Origin: Silurus meridionalis
Lineage: Eukaryota; Chordata; Actinopteri; Siluriformes; Siluridae
DNA length: 64,000 nucleotides
Assembly: GCF_014805685.1 (NCBI RefSeq)
Contig: NC_060909.1
Location: 8,973,792-9,037,791 of the forward strand
Direction of reading: 5' to 3'
Shown here: positions 48,809 to 60,734 of the stretch, in pieces
How positions within the stretch are numbered: position 1 is the stretch's first letter
How the letters are laid out: the number at the start of each line of letters is the position of its first letter
Made by a program: the position numbers and the translations under genes
Notes under the pieces: generated by a model
Told to the model about the DNA's origin: nothing
The model's database searches: none
What the model saw: the letters and a program-made list of their open reading frames with translations, nothing else

Positions 48809-49538
48809 CTTCAGTCTTGCTCTCTCCCGGGCAGCTGTAGCTATAAACAGCGACAGGTGAAAGAGGAACGAGATTCTCGTCATGGTGCCACCCGACCGCC
48901 ATCTTCCCCATGCCGTAGTACGGCTCCTCCTTCAGCTGGCTCATGCCGGCCGGGTCCATGTAGTTAATGAGAGTGATGTTAAACCGGATCGGGCCGGATT
49001 TGGAAGAATGAGGAGACGAGCGAGAGCAGCCCTGTCCGCTATCCGAATCTTCTCCCGCCTTCTTGTCTTCCTTTTCTTCGCATGTTCGATCTTCAGAACA
49101 TCCTTCACGTTTGGTCTCTTCCTTTCCTTCTTCCTCTTCACTGCGCTTGCGTTTGCTGGCCCGGGTGTTCTGATGCTGCTGCACGTCCGAGCAGAAGAAC
49201 TGGTTCAACTCCCATAAGGCTTTGCAGGCAGCTCGCAGCCTGGCGTCACAGCAGGGTTTGTCTCCGTGGCCTTCATTCCGTCCCAAGCCCTCGTCATCCT
49301 CACAGTGCCAGGGGATGGTGAAGAGACGAGTGTCCAGGTAGCGGTAGGTGCAACCGGGTTGGCCAACGAGAGCACGCGACACGGCCGTGAACACATCACG
49401 CTCTCGCACGCGCACCAGATCCCTTAGGAGGCAGCCTCGGTCACGCAGAGTGATCAGTGCGGATTGAACACGCTCGTCCAGGCCCGGGGAAAGGCTGCCT
49501 GCGCACCGCAGCATCAGTCCCGAATAACTGGTGTCCCA
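48809..49538 (-). CDS. fto: fto exon 3 (main part of the catalytic jelly-roll domain)
   Basis: Fto oxidatively demethylates N6-methyladenine (and cap m6Am) in nuclear RNA using Fe(II) and 2-oxoglutarate. Seen: 243 codons plus one base, starting after GTGCTGCAG and ending at an AAG/GTGAGG donor. Exon residues 38-76 match the conserved block with LLRDLVRV, GCTYRYLDTRLFTIPW; the Arg of SRALVG and Tyr of TYRYL match human R96 and Y108, which contact the base. LINYMDP carries the equivalent of N205. VGWHHDENL (about 48869-48890) carries the metal-binding His and Asp (human H231, D233) and E234. Between the PW motif and RFNITL the linker is about 30 residues longer than human and very charged, with a KRKR run that resembles a nuclear-localisation signal. 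GC content is clearly above the flanking introns. No stop or frameshift. Confidence 0.97.
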
Positions 49539-50000
49539 CTGCAGCACAACAGACATTAGCTTTTGACAACAGTACCAGTATATAATGCAGTAAAGAGCCT
49601 AATATCTCACTTACACAATTATTAATGCATCACATCTCACATCAAAGAAGCAATCATGAAGCAAGAATATATACACAAAGATACAAGCAACAAGCTTTTG
49701 TTTTGTTTTTGTTTCACCTCGCAAATAAATTCAAGTTAGTGTGTGGAATAATAAAACTGATCACTCCTCTGATTAATAAACTATGGAAGTAAGACAGCAA
49801 GTACATAAATATCAAATAAGTGTCAATAATTGGGCTGTCAAAATAAACGCAAATTCATTTTAACAGTACTGATTTTATTAGCGCCCAATTAACGCAACGC
49901 GCATTTCTGTTTTATTTTAAACAAAAATCAAAAATAAATAAATGAGTAAATAAATATAAAAGAGGCAAAATTAAAACCATCAATGCAACACATTTATTCA

Positions 50001-50098
<98 letters not shown>

Positions 50099-50609
50099 AC
50101 TTTTGTTTTACTAATCAATCAAGCATGATCAAGCAAACTGCCATGATTCTTCTTCTTCAATGGCGGTTCACATTCTTAAGTAGAGCATTACCGGCATCTA
50201 CTGTGGTAATGGATTAGAGACTTATATCCCTATTCCCAAAAAACAGCCATTATGCACACATCCGGCAATTAAAACCGTCCGTGTGGAAACAGCAAAGGTT
50301 TTGTTTGGTGTCCTGCGATAAAAAAATGCTTTTTTATGTATACGGTACTATACTGTATTAACATTTTACTTCATTTTATAATTAATTATATTTGTATTAA
50401 TAAATTTAATTATTTCAACATGAAACTCATGTTGAAACATAAATTTCTCTATAAGTTTGTCTAATGATAAACCAGGGGATTACTGTATTTAATGTATAAT
50501 GTACCGATGCATCAGTTGTGAGTAATCAATTATTATTCTTTTCATTGTGTTATAACTTTTAATAGTCACTTAAGCAGATTATTGCAGTATCGGAAGCAGA
50601 AGGACTCAC
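49539..50609 (-). other. fto: fto intron 2
   Basis: A 1.07-kb intron. From about 49825 it carries what looks like a dispersed DNA-transposon remnant, starting GGGCTGTCAAAATAA and including AACGCAACGCG. This is interrupted by a TA array (50000-50067) and a TTTA run, and continues to about 50260 with CTTCTTCTTCAATGGCGG. The remnant assignment is from general resemblance to fish repeats and is weak. Confidence 0.7.
50000..50090. repeat. Microsatellite (TA)n(TTTA)n
   Basis: TA for about 68 bases followed by TTTA units. Confidence 0.97.
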
Positions 50610-50687
50610 TAGCTTCTGGAAGCCGGGATCTGAGGGAGACAGGAAGGGAATCTTCTGCTCGCCAAGTTCCTGTAGGAGCCTACGCCT
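50610..50687 (-). CDS. fto: fto exon 2 (N-terminal segment of Fto demethylase)
   Basis: Seen: 26 codons in phase 0, between a CAG acceptor (50690-50688) and a GTGAGT donor starting at 50609. The translation opens RRRLLQELGEQ and continues with a PFLSPSDPGFQKL-like segment. Known: mammalian exon 2 encodes the matching N-terminal helix and LPYLTP stretch just before the catalytic domain, with the same length and phase. The exon joins exon 3 in phase 0 across a 1071-base intron. Exon 1, which supplies about 15 N-terminal residues including the start codon and possibly nuclear-import residues, was not found upstream, so the protein start is not fixed here. Confidence 0.9.
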
Positions 50688-52216
50688 CTGCACAGCACAA
50701 ATACAACCGGAATATTAGTAAAGCATAGTCGACACTCTTTATTTAAATGTTATTAATCATTTATAACTTAATCAAGCACACGGGTATCCAATTAAAAATA
50801 AATTAGATCTTTTATTTCCTTTCATTAATGTTAATGATTCTTAGACTGAGTACCAGATGTGTGTTAATAATTAGTAATACACTAAACAATAAGCTGTGTT
50901 TATTATAAAAAATAAATAAATAAAAAGAAAATGCAAACCTGAAGTGTTGTATTCCTCATATACATCAAATTCTCATCTTATACCTCCTATACACACACAG
51001 TTTCTATTTCTTCGCACTTGAACCTAATAATACAGTAAAAGTACAGCCCTAAAGTCTTCCCTAAAGAGACAATGTTGGACTATAAACCCCAATGTTGGAA
51101 TATGTGGACTATAAACCAGACAGTCTTTTTAAACCTGCTGTTATGACGAACGTTAACTTATTAGGAGTGCATTTGATAGAAACCTGTGATTGCACTTGAC
51201 TATCTTGCCTTAGCATCTTTAGTGTTTAGCTAATCAATATATTCTGACCAATCAGAACTGAGAATGTAATATTCTAAAAGGCTTTTTTGTTTTTGAAGTT
51301 TGTACTTCAGTATTAAAGTCCATTGAAGTGCCTTAAATGCTTTGAGTGAAGTCAAGGAGAGACGTTTCAATTGGCTCCTCCCCCCTTTTTTAAATAGCCA
51401 ATAGCGTTTACGTCAAATCCCTTATTTAACTCGTGTATGACAGTTCGGAAGATAGATGTAAGTCTGAGCAATAACAACGCGGTGGAGTCACTTGTGCAGA
51501 ATTTTTTTACTTTTATAATTCAAGCCATTTCCTATTAACCGACTTACAGCTGGAAACCTGAATAAAATGTGTGCTTTCTAACAGAACCATTTCCATCCCA
51601 TGCTTGTTGAAATGATTTCTCTCGCCCAAAACAAGTAGCATTTGAGCATTTGATTGGACAGAAAAGCACAAAACAATGTCCTCGAAATCGTTGATCCGCT
51701 TCGGTGATTGAGAGAGAAAGTGTCAATTTTGTAATATATAATATAATAGGATTTGTAGAATTGTAAGGTTAAAAAATAATGTTTAAAGAGTGTCATTGTG
51801 AAATGAAAATGTAGTATTGGGGCATGTCAACCAGACATTAGAAAGAACCGCTAATCATTTTCATACCCTCTGTGAACAAAACAGGCTCTGGTTTATTTTA
51901 CTGTCAGTTCTCAATCTGTTCCACAAATGTGTGAAATGTGTTAATAAATAATTCAATAGATAAATACATGGACAGGCATGTTGGGTTCATCTTTTGGCCA
52001 ACAAACGCAATGACACACGTAAAGCCTGACGTGAAACCTTCTGATTGTTCCCATAACCCTTTGCGTATCTCCTGTTGGTGGAGGTATCGGGTTTTTACAG
52101 CTCCGCCTCGCCCGATCAAAGTGCTTTTCATTGGGCCCCACATTCCAGCTTGACCTGTAAATCCAATGGCAACCAGTGTAAAAATCCTGATACTCAAATA
52201 AATTTCACAAGGGCAG

Positions 52217-52409
52217 CACGGCCTGGGCCTCTAAACACACACACACACACACACACACTTTGTCCATGCAGGTGCACAGTTCAGGTTGAGGGAACATCAC
52301 AGAAGGGTCAAGTGACCCTCATTCAGTCTGTATGAAGCACACTCTCGCCCCCTCAGTAGTCCGGTAAAACGATTACACACCCTTGCACACTTACACCAAA
52401 CTTACACAT

Positions 52410-52460
<51 letters not shown>
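52217..52460 (+). repeat. Two CA microsatellites
   Basis: CA at 52217-52258 and 52409-52459. Confidence 0.95.
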
Positions 52461-52461
<1 letters not shown>

Positions 52462-52994
52462 CTGTGATGTTTAAGGTGAAAAGAGACTCGTATATATTCC
52501 AAGACATTTACTGAGGCCCACTCTCACATTTCAGCAGCGCTAATAATGCCAACGCTCTCCAAATGACTGACTGGAATAGAGCGAGTGTGTGCACTTTTGC
52601 TCAAATGGGGCTTGACTTTTAGGGCAAAATAAAATGTTCCTTTAATAACATGAAAGCAAAGGCGAGAAAAGAAAGGTTAAGTCCTGGGTCGGAAGAAGGA
52701 CTGAATGTGTGTCTCTGCGCATGCTGAGTGTGTGTGTTATCTGTGTCTTTGATGATTTTTATAAGGTTTTGTGTAGATCATGACCAGTTTATTTATTAAT
52801 GCCTCACTGGAGGTTGAAGGAGGGCACTTTTTCTTATCAGAAGTCCACACTGAATTGAACCACCTGCTTTAAACACCTTCATGCGAAGGAGGAGTATGTG
52901 GGGCTCTAAGGCCTCAGCTATTCTATTTACAGCGGGATAAACAAATACATGATAGACATGATGCATCTACAAAACAAAATAACCTACACTATTC

Positions 52995-53096
52995 ATAGGG
53001 GCAGGGAGAGAGAGAAAGAGAGAGAGAGAGAGAGGGAGAGAAAGAAAGAGTCAGACAGACAGACAGACAGGAAGAGAAAGAGACAGAGACAGAAAT

Positions 53097-53130
<34 letters not shown>

Positions 53131-53700
53131 TGACAGACAGACAGACAGACAGACAGAGAGGGAGGGAGGGAGGCACAGAGAGAGAGATAGAGAGAGTCAG
53201 ACAGACAGGAAGAGAAAGACACAGAGAGAGATAAAGAGAGTCAGACAGACAGGAAGAGAAAGAGACAGAGAGGAGAGTGAAAGAGGGTGAAACAGACAAA
53301 CAGGCAGACAGACAGGGAGAAAGACAGACGGGGAGAGAGAGGAAAGACAGACAGACAGACAAATACAGAAAGAAAAGAGACAGATAGGCAAAGAGAAAAG
53401 TGGAACGTGCGAGAAGAAGAGAAAGAGTGATGGATAAACAGAGAGAGAAAAATTGGAGGAATTGACAGCGAGAGTAACAAAGAGAGAAATGAAGCTTACC
53501 AAGCTGAAACTCAATTGGCAAAGAGAGGGATGAATAAAAAATTTTTAAAAAGAAACAGACAGAGAGAGAGACAGAGAGACAGACAGAGAGACAGACAGAG
53601 AGACAGACAGAAGGGGAATGAGCGAAGGACAGTCAGAGAAAAGAACAGAGAAACAAAAAGAGGGAGAAATGGAGAACAAAGGCAGATGAAAGAAGATGCA
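52995..53700 (+). repeat. Degenerate polypurine AGAC/AGAG array
   Basis: About 700 bases of GA-rich DNA with runs of ACAGACAGACAG and AGAGAGAG and GGAAGAGAAAGAGACAG. It shows no clear single period. The reverse strand gives spurious Ser/Leu/Cys-rich frames. Confidence 0.9.
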
Positions 53701-53744
53701 GGAAGACATAAGCAGGATAAACATTTCCTCAACAATCTTAAAGC

Positions 53745-53780
<36 letters not shown>

Positions 53781-53991
53781 ACAAGGTCAGGAAAATGTGC
53801 CCCTTGAGACTTTGTGAGGACATTCAGTTGGTCGTGATTAGATGTAGAAGTTGTAGGTATAATGGGTTGATTAGCTACAGTATTATTTTGAATGATGTCA
53901 GTGGAAGATCCTCCCATGGTCACAGACGTGTGTGTGAATTTCACTACCAAGTGCTGATGGAAAATGTGTGTTGTTTCTCTGATGTAGAAAC

Positions 53992-54023
<32 letters not shown>
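53745..54023 (+). repeat. TG and CA microsatellites facing each other
   Basis: TG 53747-53778 and CA 53993-54022. They are inverted relative to each other, about 215 bases apart. Confidence 0.95.
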
Positions 54024-54024
<1 letters not shown>

Positions 54025-54939
54025 CTGGGAGTAGATAGATAGCACAGTGCTTGTGCTGGGTTTGAAGAGCTGCGGCCTGTCACGCACATGTCAAATACAT
54101 CAAGCTGCTCACAAATTCCAGCAAAAAAACGGAAGACAGAGCAACTTCACTGCGCAGATGGGTTTCTAAAACGCACACATACATACACACACTTTTCCAC
54201 TTTTAAAGTATAGGTGTAACGCAAGTGATTGGATGGACAGATTTTCAGCTCTCGAACAGATTGCTTGAGATTCAGAAACTTTTAGAATGTATGTTTTTGG
54301 AAATCTAAACCAATTCAAATACTGCTTTTTCTTTTGCCTATTAAATCTTAAACTATTTTACTAAAGTCGAGCTGTAGTACAACAAATAGTTTTCCTTATT
54401 ACGCTTCCTAAAGGTGTTCCATTAAAGGCGTGAACGTTCCACATCAAGTGCTCTAAGCAGCAGACTTATTACCAACTAAATACACTATAAAAACTATTGT
54501 TTAATATATAATAATTTTGTATGAAGTTGATTTAAATAAAAAACCTATGAAAAACAATACAAAAAAAATCACCATAAATAAATAATTGATTATTAAATTG
54601 TAATTATACATTTTTATAATGGCACAAAATGTTTAAATAAAAAAACAGCGAATTCAAATCAGAATTTGTTAATGATGATAAAGAAAAAAAAAAAGAGCAT
54701 GAAACCTGCAAGTTTGTTCAAAAGGTATGTTGTGACATCATAAGATCAATATTATACATATCATGACATCATTCAGCCACATGTGAAAGTATAAGTGGGT
54801 ATTGGATTCATAACGGCTCAGAGAGATAAGCAAAAGATGGCACGCTGGTGTTTGTGTGTGTGTGTAATGTAATAGAGCGTTGTGTTTGGACTGCACACTG
54901 TTGAAGCTTGTGTTTCATGGGCTGCGAAAGCTCCTGAGG

Positions 54940-55600
54940 TCACTCTGAATCAAACGAACTGACGAGCAGCTCACACTCTAACACGGACACCGTCATCGTC
55001 TTCAAACACACTTCCTCCTTGGCACCGGGGCGTGGAATGTGTGGTGCAGGTGTCTGGGAGGGGGGGTTGGAGGATGTGACGGAGGGCTGGAAGATCGAGG
55101 GAATGCGCTTGGTGTGGAGAGGAAAGGATGATGCGAACACCTGGGCAAACACGAGCCGAAGACAGAAACGTGTGTACCTCATGCCCAAAACTCGCGGCGT
55201 GACAGCATCGGACCGGCTCGTGAAAACGCTGCACCTAGGTGCTGGTACACACGCCTGCACAGTACACACACATGGACATGTTAAAATGGAAATATAGTCG
55301 ATGTGTGAACGTCTCCAGGTAACAGCGAGGAAACCAAGGAAGTAAAAACGGCTGAGCAGCTGACAGTGATGTATCACAGATTTCATCATGGCAAACAGAC
55401 AAGTCTTTATGAAGCTCCTTATTGATGACATACAACTGTTTTGTTCTTAAAAGTGCTTGAAATTCAGAGATTGGCATGTAAATGAGTTGAAGAAACATGT
55501 TCATCTTTTCAATATTGTTTCTCGGAAACGTCCACGCACGTTGTGTGATTTGAAGATAATCTGATTAGATTTTTTTTTTTTTACCTCCAGTTCGTCCACA
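54940..55600 (-). other. GC-rich, exon-like block of unknown identity
   Basis: Seen: 54940-55240 is open in two minus frames and one plus frame and has more CpG than its surroundings. One minus frame (RVLGMRYTRFCLRLVFAQ then a Pro/Ser-rich tail) ends in a stop near 54944, and possible acceptors (CTGTGCAG near 55260) precede it. A short piece at 55583-55603 ends GDVDELE before GTAAAA. None of this matches a protein that can be named, and it is not part of fto. It may be a regulatory GC-rich block, a decayed retrocopy, or exons of an unknown transcript. Confidence 0.15.
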
Positions 55601-55795
55601 TCGCCTGGAAAAGATCCTGCCACATTTCAATTCTATAAACAAACCAGAGTGTAGATTTTTAGCATCTAAAATCACAATCATCATAAATACCACCTAATTA
55701 TTAAATCACATGCTTGAGATATCATTTATGACACAATATGAATGATATTAATAGATGATATGAATCACTATAATATATATTTTCCTATATATATA

Positions 55796-56339
55796 CAGTA
55801 CAGACCAAAAGTTTGGACACACCTTCTCATTCAAAGAGTTTTCTTTATTTTCATGACTATGAAAATTGTAGAGTCACACTGAAGGCATCAAGGGCTATTT
55901 GACCAAGAAGGAGAGTGATGGGGTGCTGCGCCAGATGACCTGGCCTCCACAGTCACCGGACCTGAACCCAATCGAGATGGTTTAGTGAGCTGGACCGCAG
56001 AGTGAAGGCAAAGGGCCAACAAGTGCCAAGCATCTCTCGGGAACTCCTTCAAGACTGTTGGAAGACCATTTCAGGTGACTACCTCTTGAAGCTCATCAAG
56101 AGAATGTCAAGAGTGTGCAAAGCAGTAATCAAAGCAAAAGGTGGCTACTTTGAAGAACCTAGAATATGACATATTTCAGTTGTTTCACACTTTTTTGTTA
56201 TGTATATAATTCCATATATAATTCCACGTGTTAATTCATAGTTTTGATGCCTTCAGTGTGAATCTACAATTTTTATAGTCATGAAAATAAAGAAAACTCT
56301 TTGAATGAGAAGGTGTGTCCAAACCTTTGGTCTGTACTG
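55796..56339 (+). mobile_element. Tc1-like element with internal deletion
   Basis: Seen: 544 bases with TA at both sides. The left end begins CAGTACAGACCAAAAGTTTG, the right end is its inverted match with CCAAACCTTTGGTCTGTACTG, and inverted similarity extends about 100 bases inward (through ATTTTCATGACTATGAAAAT). The interior keeps only the 3' end of a plus-strand transposase: WPPQSPDLNPIEM followed by a RRVKAKGQQVPS-like tail ending near 56168. The start, DNA-binding domain and first catalytic Asp are gone. The right end abuts the TA array that leads into the next fragment. Confidence 0.88.
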
Positions 56340-56370
56340 TATATATATATATATATATATACACAGTACA

Positions 56371-56756
56371 GCCAGTCTTCAGACCTAAACCCAATAGAGA
56401 ATCTTTGGAGGGAGCTTAAACTCTGTGTTTCTCAGCAGCAGGCCAGAAACCTGACTGCAGTGTGTGCAAACCTGGTGAAGAACTACAGGAAATGTTTGAC
56501 CTCTGTAATTGCAAACAAAGGCTACTGTACCAAATATTAACATTGACTTTCTCAGGTGTTCAGATACTTATTTGCAGCTGTATCATACAAATAAATAGTT
56601 TAAAAATCATACATTGTGATTTCTGGATTCTTTTTTTTAGATTATGTCTCTCACAGTGGACATGAACCTACGATGACAATTTCAGACCCCTCCAGGATTT
56701 CTAAGTGGGAGAACTTGCAAAATAGCAGGGTGTTTAAATACTTATTTTCCTCACTG
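56371..56756 (+). mobile_element. 5'-truncated remnant of a second Tc1-like family
   Basis: Seen: plus-strand coding remnant [16 protein letters not shown] then a C-terminal tail ending KGYCTKY with a stop near 56540. It is followed by an untranslated stretch and a terminal repeat ending AATACTTATTTTCCTCACTG and TA (56757-56758). The left half is missing; the remnant starts at the end of a TA/CA array shared with the adjacent element. The terminal repeat differs from that of the neighbouring 55796-56339 element, so these are two families side by side. Confidence 0.85.
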
Positions 56757-56868
56757 TATATAGACACACCTCAATTTTTTATAAGCTTTTCCCTCACATA
56801 TGGAACCACCTAAGCAGCGCTTAAGTTCCTATTTATGTCTAAGATATGAATACCAATGGTGTAGTTTT

Positions 56869-56922
<54 letters not shown>

Positions 56923-57195
56923 AGGTGCTTCGATGATGAAAAATGGCCACAGTGTCAAGCTGGTGCCTGAGATAGTTGTTAAGCAGCGAGGGGGCTCAGT
57001 GTTCATCATTGTTCTTTTCACTCCACAGCAGGTAAGAGACAGATAGAGTTATTAATATTCACTCACATTCATCCATCTATCGCAGAAACGTGCACACAAA
57101 CACAGACACACAGACACACCACACACACACTTATTTCTGGCATACAGAGACAATCCAAGTCTGACTATTAATATTAATGTCTAGCATTTTATTTA

Positions 57196-57251
<56 letters not shown>

Positions 57252-57298
57252 AGGGCCTCTTACATACAGTATTTTTACCAAACTACACTTAACCTAAA

Positions 57299-57349
<51 letters not shown>

Positions 57350-57433
57350 TTACCTGTGTTAAACCTTGAACTCAAAGACAAAAATACACTCAAAAATGTT
57401 TTAAAATGTGTTCTATGCACACAATCAGCCCAG

Positions 57434-57484
<51 letters not shown>
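56869..57484 (+). repeat. Four CA/TG microsatellites
   Basis: CA 56869-56921, CA 57202-57250, CA 57301-57348 and TG 57435-57483. Confidence 0.96.
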
Positions 57485-57485
<1 letters not shown>

Positions 57486-58057
57486 AGGTGTGTGTGTGTC
57501 TGTCTGTGTCTGCAGGTAGTGATGACAAGCATTTCCCACTTATTTCTACCTAAAAGCAGAAAAATATGTTTCTGCAACTTCTCACCACATTGAGAAAAGC
57601 AGAGGTCAAAGTTCACCCGCCCTGCTGAGGTCACAGTAACACGGGTGATAAAACACACACTCGTTTAGTTTCAGTGCGTTGTGTTCTTACCGCAGCGTGG
57701 ACGTGCAGGTGACATGTCAAAAACACACCATGAACCATTCTTGTTTTCAGAACAAACTAAAATAACAGAGATTTTAAATTCTGAAACGTACGCATTCATT
57801 TGAAAGATTATTATTCGATTCATTTTTTGTTTGTTTGTTTTTAAGTTGAAATATGAAATTACTTTAATTTTATGATGTGACAGATATATTTGAAAAGAAT
57901 ATTTTAAAATAAATTATAATGATCTATATCTTTTTTAAATATAAATATTTCAATAATTGAACTGATTTAATTATATCTACATAATATATATATTATTTTT
58001 TATTTTTTATTTTTGTATTTTTTCTCCCAGTTTTTTTAATATCTGTCAATAATGTAT

Positions 58058-58058
<1 letters not shown>

Positions 58059-58135
<77 letters not shown>

Positions 58136-58138
58136 TAT
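58059..58138 (+). repeat. Compound (TA)n(CA)n
   Basis: Short TA run followed by about 60 bases of CA. Confidence 0.97.
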
Positions 58139-58489
58139 ATCCCAATTTTCTAAATTTAACGTTATACTGCACAATAAATCAAAATAAATTTGTGTTAAAA
58201 TCTTGTGTTGATGTATCATATCGCTCATCCCTGCTTATTAAACTCTAAAAGCTTCCTAACAACCTGAAATCCATTCACATTTGGAAATTTGGAAACATTA
58301 AATGAAATTGATGAGAATTTCTGATCAAGAAACAGTGGTGTAATAATACACAGCATCAGGCTCGAAAAGATGCCACAAACTGCAACTCTTTTTTCCGAGA
58401 TAAAAAGCTGTTTGTCTTTTATAATCTTTTGCCTTTAGATTGTTTAGAATCGATTTTCCCTACATGCTGAGATCCAAACCCAGCTGAAG

Positions 58490-58606
58490 AAGAGAAGAGA
58501 AGAGAAGAAAAGAAAAGAAAAGAAAAGAAAAGAAAAGAAAAGAAAAGAAAAGAAAAGAAAAGAAAAGAAAAGAAAAGAGAAAAAAAAAGAAAAGAAAAGA
58601 AAAGTG
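58490..58606 (+). repeat. Microsatellite (AAAAG)n
   Basis: About 100 bases of AAAAG/AGAAA units with a GAGAA leader. Confidence 0.97.
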
Positions 58607-58949
58607 ATAGACGGAATAAGAAAGCGAAAGACAGACAGAGGGGTGTTACTGTGACGAACACTTCCACAAAGTGAAGCTGTCCTTCACTGTCCTGAGCAGC
58701 AGTCAAGGAGAAGTCACTGTCTTCTCCTACATCTCCTTCTCCACACCATCAGTCCTCCTTCCATCAATCCATCCATCCTCTTTCTCATTCTGTCCTCCTC
58801 CAAAAAAATCAATATCCTGCTGCAAAGTGCACTCAAGCCCTGGGGAAACTCCTGGCCAGGGTGGGTCATCCTCCAGGGCCTTTTAGAGGTAAAGAGTCAA
58901 GGACAGAGTCCAGCCTCAGGCCTTCTACACTACACACACCGGCTCTATA

Positions 58950-58950
58950 T

Positions 58951-59000
<50 letters not shown>
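58950..59000 (+). repeat. Microsatellite (CA)n
   Basis: About 50 bases of CA. Confidence 0.97.
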
Positions 59001-59003
<3 letters not shown>

Positions 59004-59034
59004 CTCCTGCCCTCATTCAAAGGGCAGATCAATA

Positions 59035-59360
59035 AGCTGCTGAGGCGCTAAATTTTGCCTTGCGGGACCGTCACACTCGTTAGCTTCAGGCCAGTATCGC
59101 AGCTCGCTCTCATCACACTACACCTGCGCCATGGCCACGACAAAACATCGCTCAGCGTAAATTGCGACTGTAGATACGATCACTGATTACTAGCCATAAT
59201 AACCGATTAGATAACAATATACATGTTCAACAGTACAATAATGGCAGTTTATATTTTATCTGGCTTCCTAAATCTCATCACGGCCCAATCTTGAAAGATT
59301 GAATGTAAAACAGATGCCTGGTAATTCAATTGAATTGCGTTCATATTGCATGTTTGTTGC
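59035..59360. promoter_or_regulatory. Strong candidate conserved element (upstream of fto exon 2)
   Basis: Unique, moderately CpG-rich: GATCAATAAGCTGCTGAGGC (59028), CACTGATTACTAGCCATAAT (59181), ACCGATTAGATAACAAT, ACAATAATGGCAGTTTAT and GGTAATTCAATTGAATTGCG. No sustained frame. Confidence 0.48.
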
Positions 59361-60234
59361 GACTCTTCAGGACGTCTTTGCAAAAAAGATCCTCAACGTT
59401 TATATACCCCTCAGAAACCGGCTTTTGTAAAGTCACCTCATCCACTCTTTCTTTATTGTTCCAACATAATCGTGTATCTTAATTTATCGCGGACCAAAAC
59501 ACAGAAACTGGTAAGCGTGAGCGTGTTTGCAAACACACCTATGAAAATGCGACTATAAAAACGTGCATAATGAAAGTTGGTTAAACGGAGACTGACCTGA
59601 TGGATTATTGAGAAAAAATAAAAAATAAAAAAAATCGAGGTTTGGATCCTGTATCTTTCTCTTACAAATGGATTGGTATGAAATTCAGCTGAACCATCCT
59701 AGCTTGTTACAATTCCTCTTGTAACTTTCTGTCCAATAAGAATCAACCGAGCAAGAAGGACAGGGTCGTGACCTTTTTACTGCTACACCTGCAGAGGGAG
59801 AAATGGATTTCTGGATTGAAATGTACCTGAATTTAACAAACCAAAAAAAAAAAACCTTCCAATGGCCATTTTCGAGTCAGAGAGCGATAATGTGAGAAGG
59901 AGGGAAGGAAAAAGAGGGAAAAAGGAAAGCAAGAAAAATAAGAAATTCATGATGTCCAGCTGCCACCTAGTGACAGTTCAGTAGTGGACACTGGGCCATT
60001 GGGTTTTGGCACCTTGTTTTCTAGAACGGTGAAGAAATGGTGGACGTCATCAAAATCTATAAAAATGGGTGGGATGGGGGTGGGGGGTGTGTGACATTAT
60101 GATGCAAATGCAGTTTTCTTGCATGTTTATTTAGAATTTCTTTTAAGATTTGGAATCTTCATGAAAGGAGGCTAAATTCCACAATTGCTAAAGTGCAGCA
60201 ATTTCAATTGGTGTCTTTTAATAATCGTTTGCAA

Positions 60235-60470
60235 AACAGAACTAGGATCGACAGAGTGATGAGAAAAGTAGGCAGGAGTACAAGGAGATGCGTCGGCAGG
60301 TGAAGAGGGATGTGGCGAATGCCAGGGAAAAGGCATATGAGGAGCTGTAGGAGAAGTTGGACACTAAGGGAGAAGAAAAGGATTTATACTGATTGGCCAG
60401 GCAGATGGACCGATCTGGGAAGGATGTTCTGCAAGTTAGAGCAATAAAAGATGGAGATGCATTGAATGTT
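60235..60470 (+). mobile_element. Decayed LINE ORF2 fragment
   Basis: Seen: a plus-strand reading with YKEMRRQVKRDVANAREKAY, then after a stop EKLDTKGEEKDLY, another stop, and ARQMDRSGKDVLQVRAIKDG. This pattern (KR-rich helix, EKLDTK, LA..RDR..KD...VKAIKD) is typical of the linker before the reverse-transcriptase domain in fish LINE ORF2 proteins. Two in-frame stops show decay. The family was not determined. Confidence 0.7.
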
Positions 60471-60734
60471 TTTTGTAAGAATTTGTGGGTGCAGTTTGTG
60501 CAGTCGGTTTTATTTACTAAAAACTCACAATAAGATGAGAATTATAGTCACAAATTCTCATAATTCCATCTTTTTTGTTTTAGACATTTGCAAAAAGCAT
60601 CGTCTTACGGTATATTCCTATATATGTATAGTCTTCACTATTCACTGCTGCTTTTAGCCCAAAATTCAGCACAAATCATTTTGAATGTAAGATGAACAGA
60701 CCAAACTGTAACAAGATAATATAAGAGTCAGGTA

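Noticed and set aside
53051..53521. 156-codon Ser/Leu/Cys-rich minus frame
   Set aside because: Translation of the degenerate AGAC/AGAG polypurine tract.
58640..58690. Possible short minus-strand exon (DSEGQLHFVEVFVT) between CTGCTCAG and GTAACA
   Set aside because: Only 14 codons with chance-level splice signals, no homology, and an equally open plus frame.
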